A stretch of 47,098 bases of DNA from Terriglobia bacterium (GTDB lineage: Bacteria > Acidobacteriota > Terriglobia > Terriglobales > Acidobacteriaceae): positions 1 through 47,098 of the forward strand of contig JAJPHW010000198.1 of the NCBI GenBank assembly GCA_021325035.1, in the 5' to 3' direction. Position 1 is the stretch's first letter; each line of letters opens with the position of its first letter. Shown piece after piece: positions 15,819-25,509 of the stretch. Position numbers and translations under genes: made by a program. The notes below the pieces were generated by a model that was not told the origin of the DNA, made no database searches, and saw only the letters and a list, made by a program, of their open reading frames with translations.

Positions 15819-17571
15819 ATGTTTCCAGCCGAAAGCGCGTTTCCGCCAGCCGGTACAAACGCCGCCATACAAGGCGGTTCGTGGTCACCACCATGGCCGC
15901 CATCACCATTGTCGAAGCCAGCAAGAGAGTAAAATCGCCGCTGTCGCTGGCCCGGCTGATGGTCGCGCCCAATCCGGCTGTGAAATAGGTTTGTCCTTTG
16001 AAGTGAAAATATTCCGCCACAATGCTGGCGTTCCACGCACCGCCAGAAGCTGTAACCAGGCCCGTGACAAGATAGGGAAAAATTCCCGGCAAAATCAGTT
16101 TGCGCCAGCGCTGCCATCCGGTGATGCGGCAAATGGAACATGCTTCTTTCAGATCGGTCGGAATGGCCATTGCACCGGCTATAACGTTGAAGAGGATGTA
16201 CCACTGGGTTCCCAGCAGAAGCAGCACAATGGAACCAATGCCTAGCCCTCCACCCAATCGAATCAAAACTAATAGCACCACGGGAAACAACGCAGTGGCA
16301 GGCACTGAAGCGGCTATCTGCGCCAGGGGCTGCGCTATGCGGGCCAATCGCGGGCTAAAGCCGATCATCACGCCGACTGGAATCGTCCATAACGCACCCA
16401 GCAACAGGGCAATATTTACCCGGAGGAAAGTCGCTCCCAACCCAAGCGCTAGTTCGCCAGCTTCGGCATGTGTTGTGCCGGCAAGCATCGCGATCACGCG
16501 TGCGACCGCATAGCTTATAAATGCAATCGCCGCGATGCCGGCAATGCGGGCAATCCACATATTGCGGGGAGACTTCACGCTTTCTGATTTCGTCGCGTTG
16601 TGCTTGCGCGCGAAATACGCCATCAACGACTCTCGCAACGGAAATAATGCTTTTTTCTTAAGCTGGGCAAGACTGCGGGAGTGCTGCATTAAATCCAGCA
16701 CCCAGGAATGCGGTGCATCACTACTTTCGACCTGCTCAACTTTAAATTTTTCAGCCCAGGCAATCACCGGCCGCCAGATAAATTGATCGAGCAGCACGAT
16801 GACAGCGATCATCGTGGCCACGCCCCAGAGAATTGAACGAGTATCGCCTTCGCTCGCGGCGGTTTGTAGATAAGATCCCAATCCTGGAAGCCGGAAATCC
16901 CGGGAGCCCAGCACGAACATCTCGCAGGCCATCAAGAAGAACCAACCGCCCGCCACGGACATCATGGAGTTCCATACCAAGCCAATCGCGGCGTAGGGTA
17001 ACTCCACTTCGACAAATCTCTGCCACCAACTAAAGCCGTAAATGCGAGCTGCTTCTCGCATGTCACGCGGAATGCTCTTCAAAGAAGAATAAAAGCTGAA
17101 CGCCATATTCCAGACCTGACCCGTGAAAATCAGCAGGATCGCGCCTAATTCCACACCTAATTGCCGGCTGGGAAAGAGCGCCACCATCGCCAGCATGACG
17201 CCAGGCAGAAAGCTCAACACAGGGATGGACTGTAAAACATCCAGTAGCGGAATCATAAAGCGTTCTGCTTTTGCGTTGTACGCGGCTATATACCCGTAGG
17301 CCAAGGTAAAAAGAAGGCTCAAAACATAAGCGATCGTAATTCGCAGCAACGAAAGGCATGCGTAAGCCGGCAGAGCCCATGCGCTTCGTGAGATTTCAAC
17401 CTGTGGTGTAAATGGCCCCAACCAGGTTCGAGCCACCATGATGAGGCCATAGAACAAAGCGATGGCCGCGCCAAACATCAGGAGATCAGGAAGTCGTGCG
17501 GGTTCCAACCGCGGAAGCAACGACCACAAGCGATATGGAGTCAGTGATGCCGTTCCATGAGGTTTCTTCAT
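15817..17571 (-). CDS. ABC importer permease, two fused transmembrane units (nitrate/sulfonate type)
   Basis: The 584-residue inner-membrane protein contains two binding-protein-dependent permease units in one chain. Each carries an EAA loop that docks on the ATPase: EAARIYGFSWWQRF with the ELP tail in the first half, and EACSICRITGWQRW with ILPGIFPYLVTG in the second. Similar units in SsuC, TauC and NrtB are separate subunits that dimerise, so fusion makes a fixed asymmetric pair. The start overlaps the ATPase stop by 4 bases. No periplasmic binding protein gene lies in the window. The substrate is unknown; nitrate, sulfonate, taurine or bicarbonate are typical of the family. Confidence 0.9.
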   Translation of the reverse strand: MKKPHGTASLTPYRLWSLLPRLEPARLPDLLMFGAAIALFYGLIMVARTWLGPFTPQVEISRSAWALPAYACLSLLRITIAYVLSLLFTLAYGYIAAYNAKAERFMIPLLDVLQSIPVLSFLPGVMLAMVALFPSRQLGVELGAILLIFTGQVWNMAFSFYSSLKSIPRDMREAARIYGFSWWQRFVEVELPYAAIGLVWNSMMSVAGGWFFLMACEMFVLGSRDFRLPGLGSYLQTAASEGDTRSILWGVATMIAVIVLLDQFIWRPVIAWAEKFKVEQVESSDAPHSWVLDLMQHSRSLAQLKKKALFPLRESLMAYFARKHNATKSESVKSPRNMWIARIAGIAAIAFISYAVARVIAMLAGTTHAEAGELALGLGATFLRVNIALLLGALWTIPVGVMIGFSPRLARIAQPLAQIAASVPATALFPVVLLVLIRLGGGLGIGSIVLLLLGTQWYILFNVIAGAMAIPTDLKEACSICRITGWQRWRKLILPGIFPYLVTGLVTASGGAWNASIVAEYFHFKGQTYFTAGLGATISRASDSGDFTLLLASTMVMAAMVVTTNRLVWRRLYRLAETRFRLET

Positions 17572-18902
17572 GGCTTCGTCGCAGGGTGAATTTCCACCAA
17601 TGGTTCGCTCAATACCAGCCGTGCGTTTTGCGGGTCATGATCGAAAATCTCGGCATAGCGGCCCCAATTCATCGCGGTTTCAAATTGGCGCTCCACTTCA
17701 TCCGAGCTGAAATGCTCGTCGAGGATGTCATGGAAAAATTCATCGGAAATCGAGTGATCGGCTTTGGCTTTGAGTACGCTTTCGATGCATTGCAGAATTG
17801 CCACATGTTTGAGCGCAGCCTCACGGAATAACATCTTGCGCGCCTGAATATCCGCTTCCGCAAAAGCGATTCCCTCCAGAGTAATCTGCACGTCACCTTC
17901 GGTCAAGGTTGCAAAGCCAAGAATCGTGGCCGACTCGATAATCGGCAAAAGATCATCCACGTCCATAGCCAGCTTTTCCGCTAAGCGGTAGAGATCATCG
18001 TGGCCGCCGCCATCGTTGAGGATCTCAAGCAGGCCACTGATGCCTGCCGTGCGAGCATGAGGCAGCATTTGATATTTCTGTCTGGGCGGTTTGGTGGAGG
18101 CAGGACGAACCTGGCCCGGAACATTCGCCGGCTCCGCATCAGGCTGGGTCATGATTTTGTAGATGTAATCAACAAATTCCACGAATTTGCCCGACTTGCG
18201 GTCACGGGGATGGGCCAGGCCAATCTCAAAATCAGAACGGATGCGCCCAGGATTTTTTCCCAGCACGATTACGCGGTCGGCAAGTAGAACAGCTTCTTCG
18301 ATATTGTGCGTGACCACAAAAATTGCACTGGTTGGCATTTTTTTGCTAAGCCACAACTCGAGTAATTCTCGACGGAGTGTTTCAGCCGTTAAAACATCGA
18401 GCGCAGAAAAAGGCTCGTCCATAAATAAGACTTCCGGTTCTACAACCAAAGCGCGGGCAAAACCTACCCGTTGCTTCATACCTCCAGAAAGCTCTTTGGG
18501 ATAGGCGGTTTCAAAACCGTCCAGACCGACTGTATCGAGAGTCTTCAACGCGCGCTTTCTGCGTTCGATGGGGGCAACTCCGCGAGCTTCGAGCGGGGCT
18601 TCAACGTTTTGAAGAACGTTTAACCAAGGGAACAAGGCAAAGCTCTGGAAAACAATAGCGACATTCGGTGGTTCATTCCCTACCGGTTTGCCATGCCATA
18701 GAACCTCCCCTGATGAGGGAGTCGAGAGACCCGTCAACATTCGCAAAAACGTGGATTTCCCCGAGCCGGAAGGTCCCAGAAGGCAAATGATTTTTCCAGC
18801 CGACACATCTAGATCGGTGGGAGCGATGACCTCAATGCGGTTACCGTCAGGCTGGGTATAGAACTTTTCGACGGCGCGAGCTTGGATGATGGCGTCTGAC
18901 AA
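17568..18902 (-). CDS. ABC importer ATPase with C-terminal AAA-associated domain
   Basis: The first 250 residues are a nitrate/sulfonate-type ABC ATPase: Walker A GPSGSGKS at 43-50, Q-loop VFQSFALFPW, signature LSGGMKQR, Walker B VLFMDEP, and a switch His in VTHNIEEA. After a linker, about residues 290-430 form an extra helical domain (LPHARTAGISGLLEIL to FETAMNWGRYAEIF) known as a C-terminal AAA-associated domain in this ATPase group, probably a sensor or regulatory part. The start appears to be the TTG at 18902, with GGTGA a few bases upstream. It forms an operon with the double permease (ATGA overlap). Confidence 0.9.
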   Translation of the reverse strand: MSDAIIQARAVEKFYTQPDGNRIEVIAPTDLDVSAGKIICLLGPSGSGKSTFLRMLTGLSTPSSGEVLWHGKPVGNEPPNVAIVFQSFALFPWLNVLQNVEAPLEARGVAPIERRKRALKTLDTVGLDGFETAYPKELSGGMKQRVGFARALVVEPEVLFMDEPFSALDVLTAETLRRELLELWLSKKMPTSAIFVVTHNIEEAVLLADRVIVLGKNPGRIRSDFEIGLAHPRDRKSGKFVEFVDYIYKIMTQPDAEPANVPGQVRPASTKPPRQKYQMLPHARTAGISGLLEILNDGGGHDDLYRLAEKLAMDVDDLLPIIESATILGFATLTEGDVQITLEGIAFAEADIQARKMLFREAALKHVAILQCIESVLKAKADHSISDEFFHDILDEHFSSDEVERQFETAMNWGRYAEIFDHDPQNARLVLSEPLVEIHPATKP

Positions 18903-18987
18903 TGAATTTCACCCGGTTCAAGGTATATACACGATCTTAGCGGTTGACGGGAACCCGCTTTGTTGCAGGAATGTTAAAACAGAATTT

Positions 18988-20517
18988 TCAGGCAGCAAAC
19001 TGCTCGTCGCCTGAAACTTCGATCGGTTGTGGCAGCCTGTCTGTAATTTCGGCGAGGCTGGCCAAACGATTCGCTAATGCCGCAGTCATTGCATCAGGCT
19101 GCAAGCGCCAGCGGTAGTTCCCTTCCGGCATGCTCGGAATGTTTAAACGCGCCTCGCTACCCAGGCCCAACACATCCTGCATTGGAATGACGCACAAGTC
19201 TGCCACTGAACCCTGCGCCGCACGAATAAGTGACCAATTTACGCCATCGTCGCTGCGTCCCACGAGTGACTCCACTGCCTTGCGTTCCGGCTCGCCAAGG
19301 GTTTGCCACCAACCCAGAACAGTATCGTTGTCATGCGTGCCAGTGTAGATCACGCGATCGGTTGTCAAGCGATGGGGCAAATACACATGGGCACCGACAT
19401 CGCCAAATCCAAATTGCAAAACCGCCATCCCTGGAACATGCAATCTGTCACGCAACGCGACGACATCGGGAGTAATCACGCCCAAATCTTCTGCGAAAAA
19501 TGGCAAAGTTCCAAGAGATTCGCGCAGAGCACGAAACAAATCGTCCGAGGGGCCATCAACCCAACGGCCATTGATGGCGGTCGGTTCCTGTGCAGGAATC
19601 TCCCAGAACTGGGCAAAACCGCGAAAATGATCGAGACGAATGTAATCGCATGTTTTTATGGCCCAACGCAAGCGCTGGATCCACCATTCATAGCCTTTTG
19701 TCTTCATCATGTCCCAGTTGTAGAGCGGATTGCCCCAGCGCTGTCCCGTCGCGCTGAACGCGTCCGGAGGGACTCCAGAAACCACCTCTGGCGTCAGGTC
19801 ATCCTTAAGGCGATATAAATCTGTGTGCGACCAAACATCGGCACTGTCATAATCTAGAAAAATGGCAATATCGCCGACAACGCGAATAGATCTTTGCGCA
19901 CAGGCTCGCCGTAGGGCCTGCCATTGTTCCCAGAAAAAGAACTGGATGACTTGCCCGATGGCGATTTCATCACGGAGCTCCATGCGTGCTCTTTGTAAGG
20001 CATCAGGATCGCGCCGCGCCAACTCTTGCGGCCAACGGTTCCACGGCTGTTTTTCATAGCGGCCACGCAAGGCATCGTAGAGCGCAAAGTCTTCCAGCCA
20101 CCAGGCATTCTCCCGGCAAAATTGGTCGTATCTCGCGCGCGGCCAATCCGAAGCTTTTTGCAAAAACTGACTCGCTGCTTCGCACAGGATCAGCAGCTTC
20201 TTCGATAAAACATTGTCGTAATGCACAATGCCGACGGTATCAGTCAACCCATCTAGGCTCCCGGGCTCTAACCACCCCCGCTCTGCCAAACGTTCCAGAC
20301 TGATTAAAATTGGATTGCCCGCGAACGCTGAGGTTGATGAATATGGAGAGTTGCCGTGCGCCGGTGGCCCGAGTGGTAATACCTGCCACAACCCCTGTTT
20401 GGAAGACGCGAGAAAATCAACAAATTGATAGGCAGCTGGGCCAAAATCGCCAATGCCGCCGCGCGACGGCAGAGAAGTTGGGTGAAGCAGTATTCCAGTG
20501 GCGCGCGGAAATGACAT
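18988..20517 (-). CDS. malQ: 4-alpha-glucanotransferase (amylomaltase)
   Basis: MalQ transfers alpha-1,4-glucan segments between maltodextrins in glycogen and maltose metabolism in the cytoplasm. The 509-residue protein starts with RATGILLHPTSLPSRGGIGD, the GH77 signature, followed by GLWQVLPLGPP and NSPYSSTSAFAGNP. The nucleophile region CDYIRLDHFRGF carries the conserved Asp, FFAEDLG holds the acid/base Glu, and YTGTHDNDT holds the third acidic residue. All family motifs are intact and the length is normal. It lies between the ABC operon and the PpiD-like gene on the same strand, with a 43-base gap to the latter. Confidence 0.97.
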   Translation of the reverse strand: MSFPRATGILLHPTSLPSRGGIGDFGPAAYQFVDFLASSKQGLWQVLPLGPPAHGNSPYSSTSAFAGNPILISLERLAERGWLEPGSLDGLTDTVGIVHYDNVLSKKLLILCEAASQFLQKASDWPRARYDQFCRENAWWLEDFALYDALRGRYEKQPWNRWPQELARRDPDALQRARMELRDEIAIGQVIQFFFWEQWQALRRACAQRSIRVVGDIAIFLDYDSADVWSHTDLYRLKDDLTPEVVSGVPPDAFSATGQRWGNPLYNWDMMKTKGYEWWIQRLRWAIKTCDYIRLDHFRGFAQFWEIPAQEPTAINGRWVDGPSDDLFRALRESLGTLPFFAEDLGVITPDVVALRDRLHVPGMAVLQFGFGDVGAHVYLPHRLTTDRVIYTGTHDNDTVLGWWQTLGEPERKAVESLVGRSDDGVNWSLIRAAQGSVADLCVIPMQDVLGLGSEARLNIPSMPEGNYRWRLQPDAMTAALANRLASLAEITDRLPQPIEVSGDEQFAA

Positions 20518-20560
20518 CGGCCTTATTTAGCGTACGTGAGCTACAGCGCGGGCCGCGGCG

Positions 20561-22549
20561 TTACTCGCCCTGCTCTCCACCCTGCGCGCGGGTCAATCGC
20601 TTCATTTCATCCTGGTTAATTTTGATCTTGCCGGACTTCTCCATTTGGTCATGGAGATTCATCACGAACATTCCAAATATTTCAGATTGCTTGTTTTGCA
20701 TGAGCGAATCGCGGATCTGGTCCTTCTTCTGAGCATAGTCGGCGTCGGTCGGTTCTTGCCGTTCGAGCAAGGACAAGACAACGCCATTACTCGCATTGTC
20801 AATCGGGCCGCTAATGTCGCCAGGCTTCATTGTAAAAGCGACGGACGCCCCGCCCGACATTCCACCAATGTCGGGAACCTGGCCATCCGGCGCGACAAAA
20901 TCACTAGTTTTCATGGTCGCGCCTAATTCTTTGGCAGCTTTTTTCAAATCGTGCTCGGCTTTGGCACGATCTGAAAGTTCCTGCGTCCTTTGCGTAAGCA
21001 AAGTCTGCGCTTGCTGGGTCTTGAATTCATCTTCCAGTTTGCTCTTAACATCTTCGAAACTCGGCGTAGCGGGAGGCCTGATTTCCAGCACATGAAATAT
21101 CGCAACCCCTTGCGTTACCGAAGCTTCGTCGGCAGGCGATTTATCGGCCGCGCTGAAAATTGCATCCATGAGTTGCTGCGAAAGGCCGACACCCGGAAGA
21201 GCATCGGTTCGGCCGACGAAATCCGTAGTCACGACCTGCATTCCTCGAGCGGCAGCAGCCTTCTCTAAGCCTTCGTTGCGAGCTTGCGCCAGTAAGGCAT
21301 CAGCCTGCGAAGACACTGCCTGCGCCACTTTTTGTTGCTTCAAGGTTGGTTCAATCTGGGCGCGGACCTCACTCAGCGTCTTCAAATGCGCATCCTGTTT
21401 GTCGTCCACACGAATGATGTGAAACCCGTAAGTGCTCTGCACCAGATCGCTGGTGCCGCCTTTGGGAAGTGCAAACGCCGCTTTCTCAAACTCGGGCACG
21501 GTCCGGCCACGGCCAATCCAACCGATGGAACCGCCATTTTTTGCACTGGCAGTGTCTTCGGAGTACTGGGCAGCTAACTTCGCGAAATCGCCGCCAGCCT
21601 GCACTTGCTTTAAAACGTCTTCGGCCTTTTTTCGCGCGGTTTCCACTCCGCTCGCGTCAATTTTTCCGCTGGCATCAGGCAGTGGCGTTTTGATCAAAAT
21701 ATGACGCACATTTACCTGATCGCTGGTACGGTATTCGTCCCGATGTTGGTCGTAGTAAGTTTGCAAATCTGCCGTCGAAACCTGCACCTGATCGGCAACT
21801 TTGGAGTTTTCAAGTACGACGTATTCGATCTTGCGTTTTTCTGGAATCGAATTTTTATAGTTCGCCTGATTGCGGTCGTAGAATGCTTTCAATTCCACGT
21901 CAGTAGGATGAATGCCCTTCTCGATTTGATCTTTGCTGAGAACGGCGTAATCAAATTTAACTTTTACGTTACGCTTTTCAAATTCCTGCCGCACGTCTGC
22001 ATCGGTAACCGTCGCGCTCCCCCCGATCAAATTGCGCAACTTATCGAAAAGAATCTGATCTTTCACACCATCTTCAAACAGAGGAACAGTGAAATCGTGT
22101 TGTTGCAGAATGGACTCATACTCATTCTGACCGACAAAATTTCCGTTTGGAAAAAACACGCTGGCATAGCGGCCATGCTGCAATTCATCGCGGACTTCAT
22201 CGTCAGTGGCGCGAAACCCCAAATGTTGGGCTTCCTTGACAATCAATTTCTGCTGAATCAAAGTCTCAGCTGCACGCTGGGCAAAGTAGGGCAGCAACGC
22301 TTCCATCTGGGCGCCGCCTTGCGGAAATTGCTGTTGCAGCATCCCCTTGGCCTCGCGCTGTACCTCGACTACAGTGACGGGATCTCCCATCACAGTTGCG
22401 ACTACACCGGCACCGGGCGTGCCAAGGCCCAGGCTCGATCCAAGACCGCCCGGAATGAGCGTAATCACCATGGCAGCGCAGATAACAAGCAACATTCCGC
22501 CAAGAATGATTTTCTTGAGCGGGCCCGGAGTTTGCAGAAATCGAATCAT
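20561..22549 (-). CDS. ppiD: PpiD/SurA-like peptidyl-prolyl isomerase chaperone, membrane-anchored
   Basis: The 662-residue protein has one N-terminal membrane helix (about 14-34) and a periplasmic body, the PpiD layout. A SurA-N-like region follows (AQRAAETLIQQKLIVKEAQ). The parvulin PPIase domain at about 270-375 shows VRHILIK, GGSIGWIGRG and FHIIRVDD. A second, degenerate parvulin-like segment and coiled helices lie C-terminal. It probably helps secreted proteins fold as they leave the Sec channel, which suits a genome segment with many exported proteins. The start is the ATG at 22549. A TATAAT -10 element lies about 60 bases upstream. Confidence 0.9.
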   Translation of the reverse strand: MIRFLQTPGPLKKIILGGMLLVICAAMVITLIPGGLGSSLGLGTPGAGVVATVMGDPVTVVEVQREAKGMLQQQFPQGGAQMEALLPYFAQRAAETLIQQKLIVKEAQHLGFRATDDEVRDELQHGRYASVFFPNGNFVGQNEYESILQQHDFTVPLFEDGVKDQILFDKLRNLIGGSATVTDADVRQEFEKRNVKVKFDYAVLSKDQIEKGIHPTDVELKAFYDRNQANYKNSIPEKRKIEYVVLENSKVADQVQVSTADLQTYYDQHRDEYRTSDQVNVRHILIKTPLPDASGKIDASGVETARKKAEDVLKQVQAGGDFAKLAAQYSEDTASAKNGGSIGWIGRGRTVPEFEKAAFALPKGGTSDLVQSTYGFHIIRVDDKQDAHLKTLSEVRAQIEPTLKQQKVAQAVSSQADALLAQARNEGLEKAAAARGMQVVTTDFVGRTDALPGVGLSQQLMDAIFSAADKSPADEASVTQGVAIFHVLEIRPPATPSFEDVKSKLEDEFKTQQAQTLLTQRTQELSDRAKAEHDLKKAAKELGATMKTSDFVAPDGQVPDIGGMSGGASVAFTMKPGDISGPIDNASNGVVLSLLERQEPTDADYAQKKDQIRDSLMQNKQSEIFGMFVMNLHDQMEKSGKIKINQDEMKRLTRAQGGEQGE

Positions 22550-22604
22550 GTTCTTATAGTCGCTTTCCTAAATGTATTGTCTGGAGTGCGAAGCGGAAAA
22601 TCTT

Positions 22605-22610
22605 ATTATA
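22605..22610 (-). promoter_or_regulatory. Candidate -10 element of the PpiD-like gene
   Basis: The minus strand reads TATAAT within GGTTTATAATAAG. Transcription would begin near 22598, giving a leader of about 50 bases. The -35 region is poor, so this is a weak call. Confidence 0.35.
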
Positions 22611-22694
22611 AACCAACTAATAACCTAACTTTGGAGAGGTTTGGCGGCTTTTTGATCGGTCACGCCTTTTCCACGGAATTATTAAAAAATGCTC

Positions 22695-22712
22695 TATTGA
22701 AACGTATCAATA
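22695..22712. promoter_or_regulatory. LacI-family-like operator upstream of the GH2 gene
   Basis: TATTGAAACGTATCAATA is an 18-base near-palindrome with 8 of 9 base pairs matched and a central CG, the form of LacI-family operators. It overlaps TTGAAA (22697-22702), which could be the -35 of a promoter with a weak -10 (TATCTA, 22720-22725). It lies 60 bases before the GH2 start. No LacI-type regulator gene is in the window. Confidence 0.42.
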
Positions 22713-22771
22713 AACGTGTTATCTACTCAGTCGGGGCTTTCACTTTCGATCCTTCATGAGTGACACCCTGC

Positions 22772-25498
22772 ATGTCCAACAATCCATTGTCGAAGGGACC
22801 TCGCGTGAGACTTCCCAACCCGGTTTGCCAGGTTTTGTCGGTTTTCTACTTGCTGTTACCACTTTTTAACCTCGCAGCCGTTGCCCAAAGCAACACAACG
22901 GCCACCAACAGCGTCCTCTCTCTACGCGACGGTTGGCAATTGCAATCTTCCGGAAAAGTTGACGAAGCGGGCGCGACTATCTCCACTCCCAAATTCATTC
23001 CCAAAAACTGGAGGGTGGTTTCCGTACCTACGACGGTCGTCGCGGCGCTGGTTAAAGACAAGGTCTATCCCAATCCTGACTTTGGAATGAATTTGCGATC
23101 TTTCCCCGGGATGAACTATCCCATCGGGGCAAACTTCTCCAACCAGCCGATGGCACAGGACAGCCCCTTCATTATTCCCTGGTGGTATCGCAAGAGCTTC
23201 GAAATTCCAGCCACGGACAAGGGTAAGACGCTTTGGCTGCGATTCAATGGCATCAACTATCGAGCCAATATCTGGCTCAATGGCAAACAGATCGCAAATT
23301 CGAATGATGTCGCTGGAGCGTGGCGGACTTACGAGTTCAACATCACCGGCGCAGCCCTAATCGGAAAGACCAATGTGCTGGCCGTAGAAGTTTTTTCACC
23401 AACAGAGAATGACCTTGCTATCACGTTTGTGGATTGGAACCCCGCGCCTCCGGACAAGAACATGGGCTTGTGGCGTAGCGTAGAAATCGCGGCAAGCGGG
23501 CCGGTGGGATTGCGTTATCCCACAGTCGTATCCAAGGTTGATTCACCGGAGAACGATAAAGCTCACCTGACGGTAACGTCATTATTGAAGAACGCGACTG
23601 ATCAGCCAATAAAGGGCGCACTAACCGGCAAAATAGAGAACATCGAGTTCTCGCAGAACGTCGAACTCGAAGCCAACGAATCGAAAGACATCACATTCAC
23701 GCCAGAGCAATTTCCACAGTTGAATCTCGACCATCCAAAGCTGTGGTGGCCGGCACAGATGGGCAAGCCCGATCTACACAATTTGCATTTGCAATTCATC
23801 ACTGGCGGTAAGGTCTCTGATTCGTCAGATACGCAATTCGGTATTCGCCAGATAACGTCGGAACTCAATGCCAACAATGGCCGTGTCTTTTCAGTGAATG
23901 GAAAGAAGATTCTCATTCGCGGCGGCGGCTGGTCGCCCGACATGTTGCTGCGAGAAAATTCGCAGCGTCTCGAAGACCAGTTCCGTTACGTACAGGACAT
24001 GGGCTTGAATACGATACGACTCGAAGGCAAGCTCGAAACGCCCGAGTTCTTTGACCTTGCCGATCGCAAAGGCGTTCTTGTGATGGCTGGCTGGTGCTGC
24101 TGCGACCATTGGGAGCATTGGCCGAATTGGAAGCCGCAGGACTTCAAAATCGCCGAACAATCCCTACGCGATCAGATCTATCGTTTGCGTTCGCATCCGA
24201 GTCTCGTGATGTGGCTCAATGGCAGCGATAATCCGCCCCCGCCTGATGTCGAGCAAATGTATCTGAAAGTTGAAAGCGACTTGCTCTGGCCGAACCCGAT
24301 TGTTTCATCGGCGACTGCTAAAACAACCACGATCACCGGCGTTAGCGGTGTAAAAATGTCCGGCCCATATGAATACGTCGCGCCAAGCTATTGGCAGGAA
24401 GATTCGCTCAACACCAGGTCGTCACATAAGGACTGCAATCAGGGTGGCTGCGGCGGAGCACATGGCTTCAACTCTGAAACCAGCCCCGGTCCAGCCGTTC
24501 CGCCGATTGAAAGCATTCGCGCCATGGTCGGCAAAGATCACATGTGGCCGATCGACGACGTATGGAACTACCACGCGGGTGGCGGCGTCTTCAAAGACCT
24601 CCATGTCTTCACCAATGCGATTGATGCCCGCTACGGGGTGGCCAGTAACGTAGATGACTACGCGCTCAAATCTCAGGCCATAGGCTATGAGGGCATTCGC
24701 GCCATGTTCGAGGCCTACAGCCGCAATAAATACGCATCCACCGGCATCATCCAATGGATGCTGAATAACGCCTGGCCTTCCATGATCTGGCACTTGTACG
24801 ACTACTATCTCCGTCCCGGGGGGACTTATTTCGGTGCGAAGACAGCGATGGAGCCGCTGCATCCTATCTATGGATACGACGATCACTGGATTTATGTCGT
24901 CAGCAGTCAATACACAGACGCCAAGGGACTCAAATTAACTACGCGCGTGCTGAATCTCGATATGACTGAGAAGTTCTACCACGAAGGTACGCTCGATGCA
25001 CTGGCTGACAGCACACAGAAAATTGTGGCGATTCCGGATATCCAAGGTCTGAGCTCGACTTACTTCTTAGACCTGCGCCTGCGGGATGCAAGCGGCAAAG
25101 TCGTGGGATCGAACTTCTACTGGCTGTCCACTAAGCCGGAAACTATTGATTGGGCGAACTCCAATTGGTACACCACGCCGACGGCTTCCTACGCCGATTT
25201 CACTGCGCTCTCCCAACTGCCCAAAATAAAACTAAAAGTCAGCGATCGCACCGAGCATAAAAACCAAGACGCGGTGACCCATGTGACCATCGAGAACCCT
25301 AGCAAGAGCCTCGCATTCTTTGTGCGGCTCAAGGTTGTCAAGGGCAAAAGCGGAGAGGAAATTCTCCCAGTGATCTGGCAGGACAACTACATTTCCCTGC
25401 TCCCCGGCGAGAAGCGCGAAATCACTGCAACATATCGCGCATCGCAGCTGGGCGCTGCAAAGCCGGCCATCGAAGTCAGCGGCTGGAACGTGGAATAA
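22772..25498 (+). CDS. Exported GH2 enzyme, exo-beta-D-glucosaminidase (CsxA)-like
   Basis: This secreted glycoside hydrolase of about 908 residues has a signal peptide (LLLPLFNLAAVAQ near residues 28-40). A sugar-binding jelly-roll follows (IWLNGKQIA), then an Ig-like domain and the TIM barrel with LNTIRLEGKLETPEF. PDKNMGLWR, WLNGSD and FNSET match the exo-beta-D-glucosaminidase CsxA group, in which the Asp of NGSD (Asp486) is the acid/base and the Glu of SET (Glu569) is the nucleophile. The normal GH2 Asn-Glu pair is replaced by Ser-Asp as in that group. Chitosan oligosaccharides are therefore the likely substrate. The ATG at 22772 is preferred to the GTG at 22760. A cysteine-containing insert precedes the nucleophile. 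Confidence 0.86.
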   Translation: MSNNPLSKGPRVRLPNPVCQVLSVFYLLLPLFNLAAVAQSNTTATNSVLSLRDGWQLQSSGKVDEAGATISTPKFIPKNWRVVSVPTTVVAALVKDKVYPNPDFGMNLRSFPGMNYPIGANFSNQPMAQDSPFIIPWWYRKSFEIPATDKGKTLWLRFNGINYRANIWLNGKQIANSNDVAGAWRTYEFNITGAALIGKTNVLAVEVFSPTENDLAITFVDWNPAPPDKNMGLWRSVEIAASGPVGLRYPTVVSKVDSPENDKAHLTVTSLLKNATDQPIKGALTGKIENIEFSQNVELEANESKDITFTPEQFPQLNLDHPKLWWPAQMGKPDLHNLHLQFITGGKVSDSSDTQFGIRQITSELNANNGRVFSVNGKKILIRGGGWSPDMLLRENSQRLEDQFRYVQDMGLNTIRLEGKLETPEFFDLADRKGVLVMAGWCCCDHWEHWPNWKPQDFKIAEQSLRDQIYRLRSHPSLVMWLNGSDNPPPPDVEQMYLKVESDLLWPNPIVSSATAKTTTITGVSGVKMSGPYEYVAPSYWQEDSLNTRSSHKDCNQGGCGGAHGFNSETSPGPAVPPIESIRAMVGKDHMWPIDDVWNYHAGGGVFKDLHVFTNAIDARYGVASNVDDYALKSQAIGYEGIRAMFEAYSRNKYASTGIIQWMLNNAWPSMIWHLYDYYLRPGGTYFGAKTAMEPLHPIYGYDDHWIYVVSSQYTDAKGLKLTTRVLNLDMTEKFYHEGTLDALADSTQKIVAIPDIQGLSSTYFLDLRLRDASGKVVGSNFYWLSTKPETIDWANSNWYTTPTASYADFTALSQLPKIKLKVSDRTEHKNQDAVTHVTIENPSKSLAFFVRLKVVKGKSGEEILPVIWQDNYISLLPGEKREITATYRASQLGAAKPAIEVSGWNVE

Positions 25499-25509
25499 AA
25501 GAATTGCGG

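Noticed and set aside
21701-22759. Open frame of 352 codons antisense to the PpiD-like gene
   Set aside because: It lies opposite a clear PPIase gene, has an odd composition, no recognisable domain and no ribosome site; it is a shadow frame.
24422-24910. 162-codon minus-strand frame opposite the GH2 gene
   Set aside because: The catalytic region of the GH2 enzyme explains the sequence; the antisense frame has no domain.
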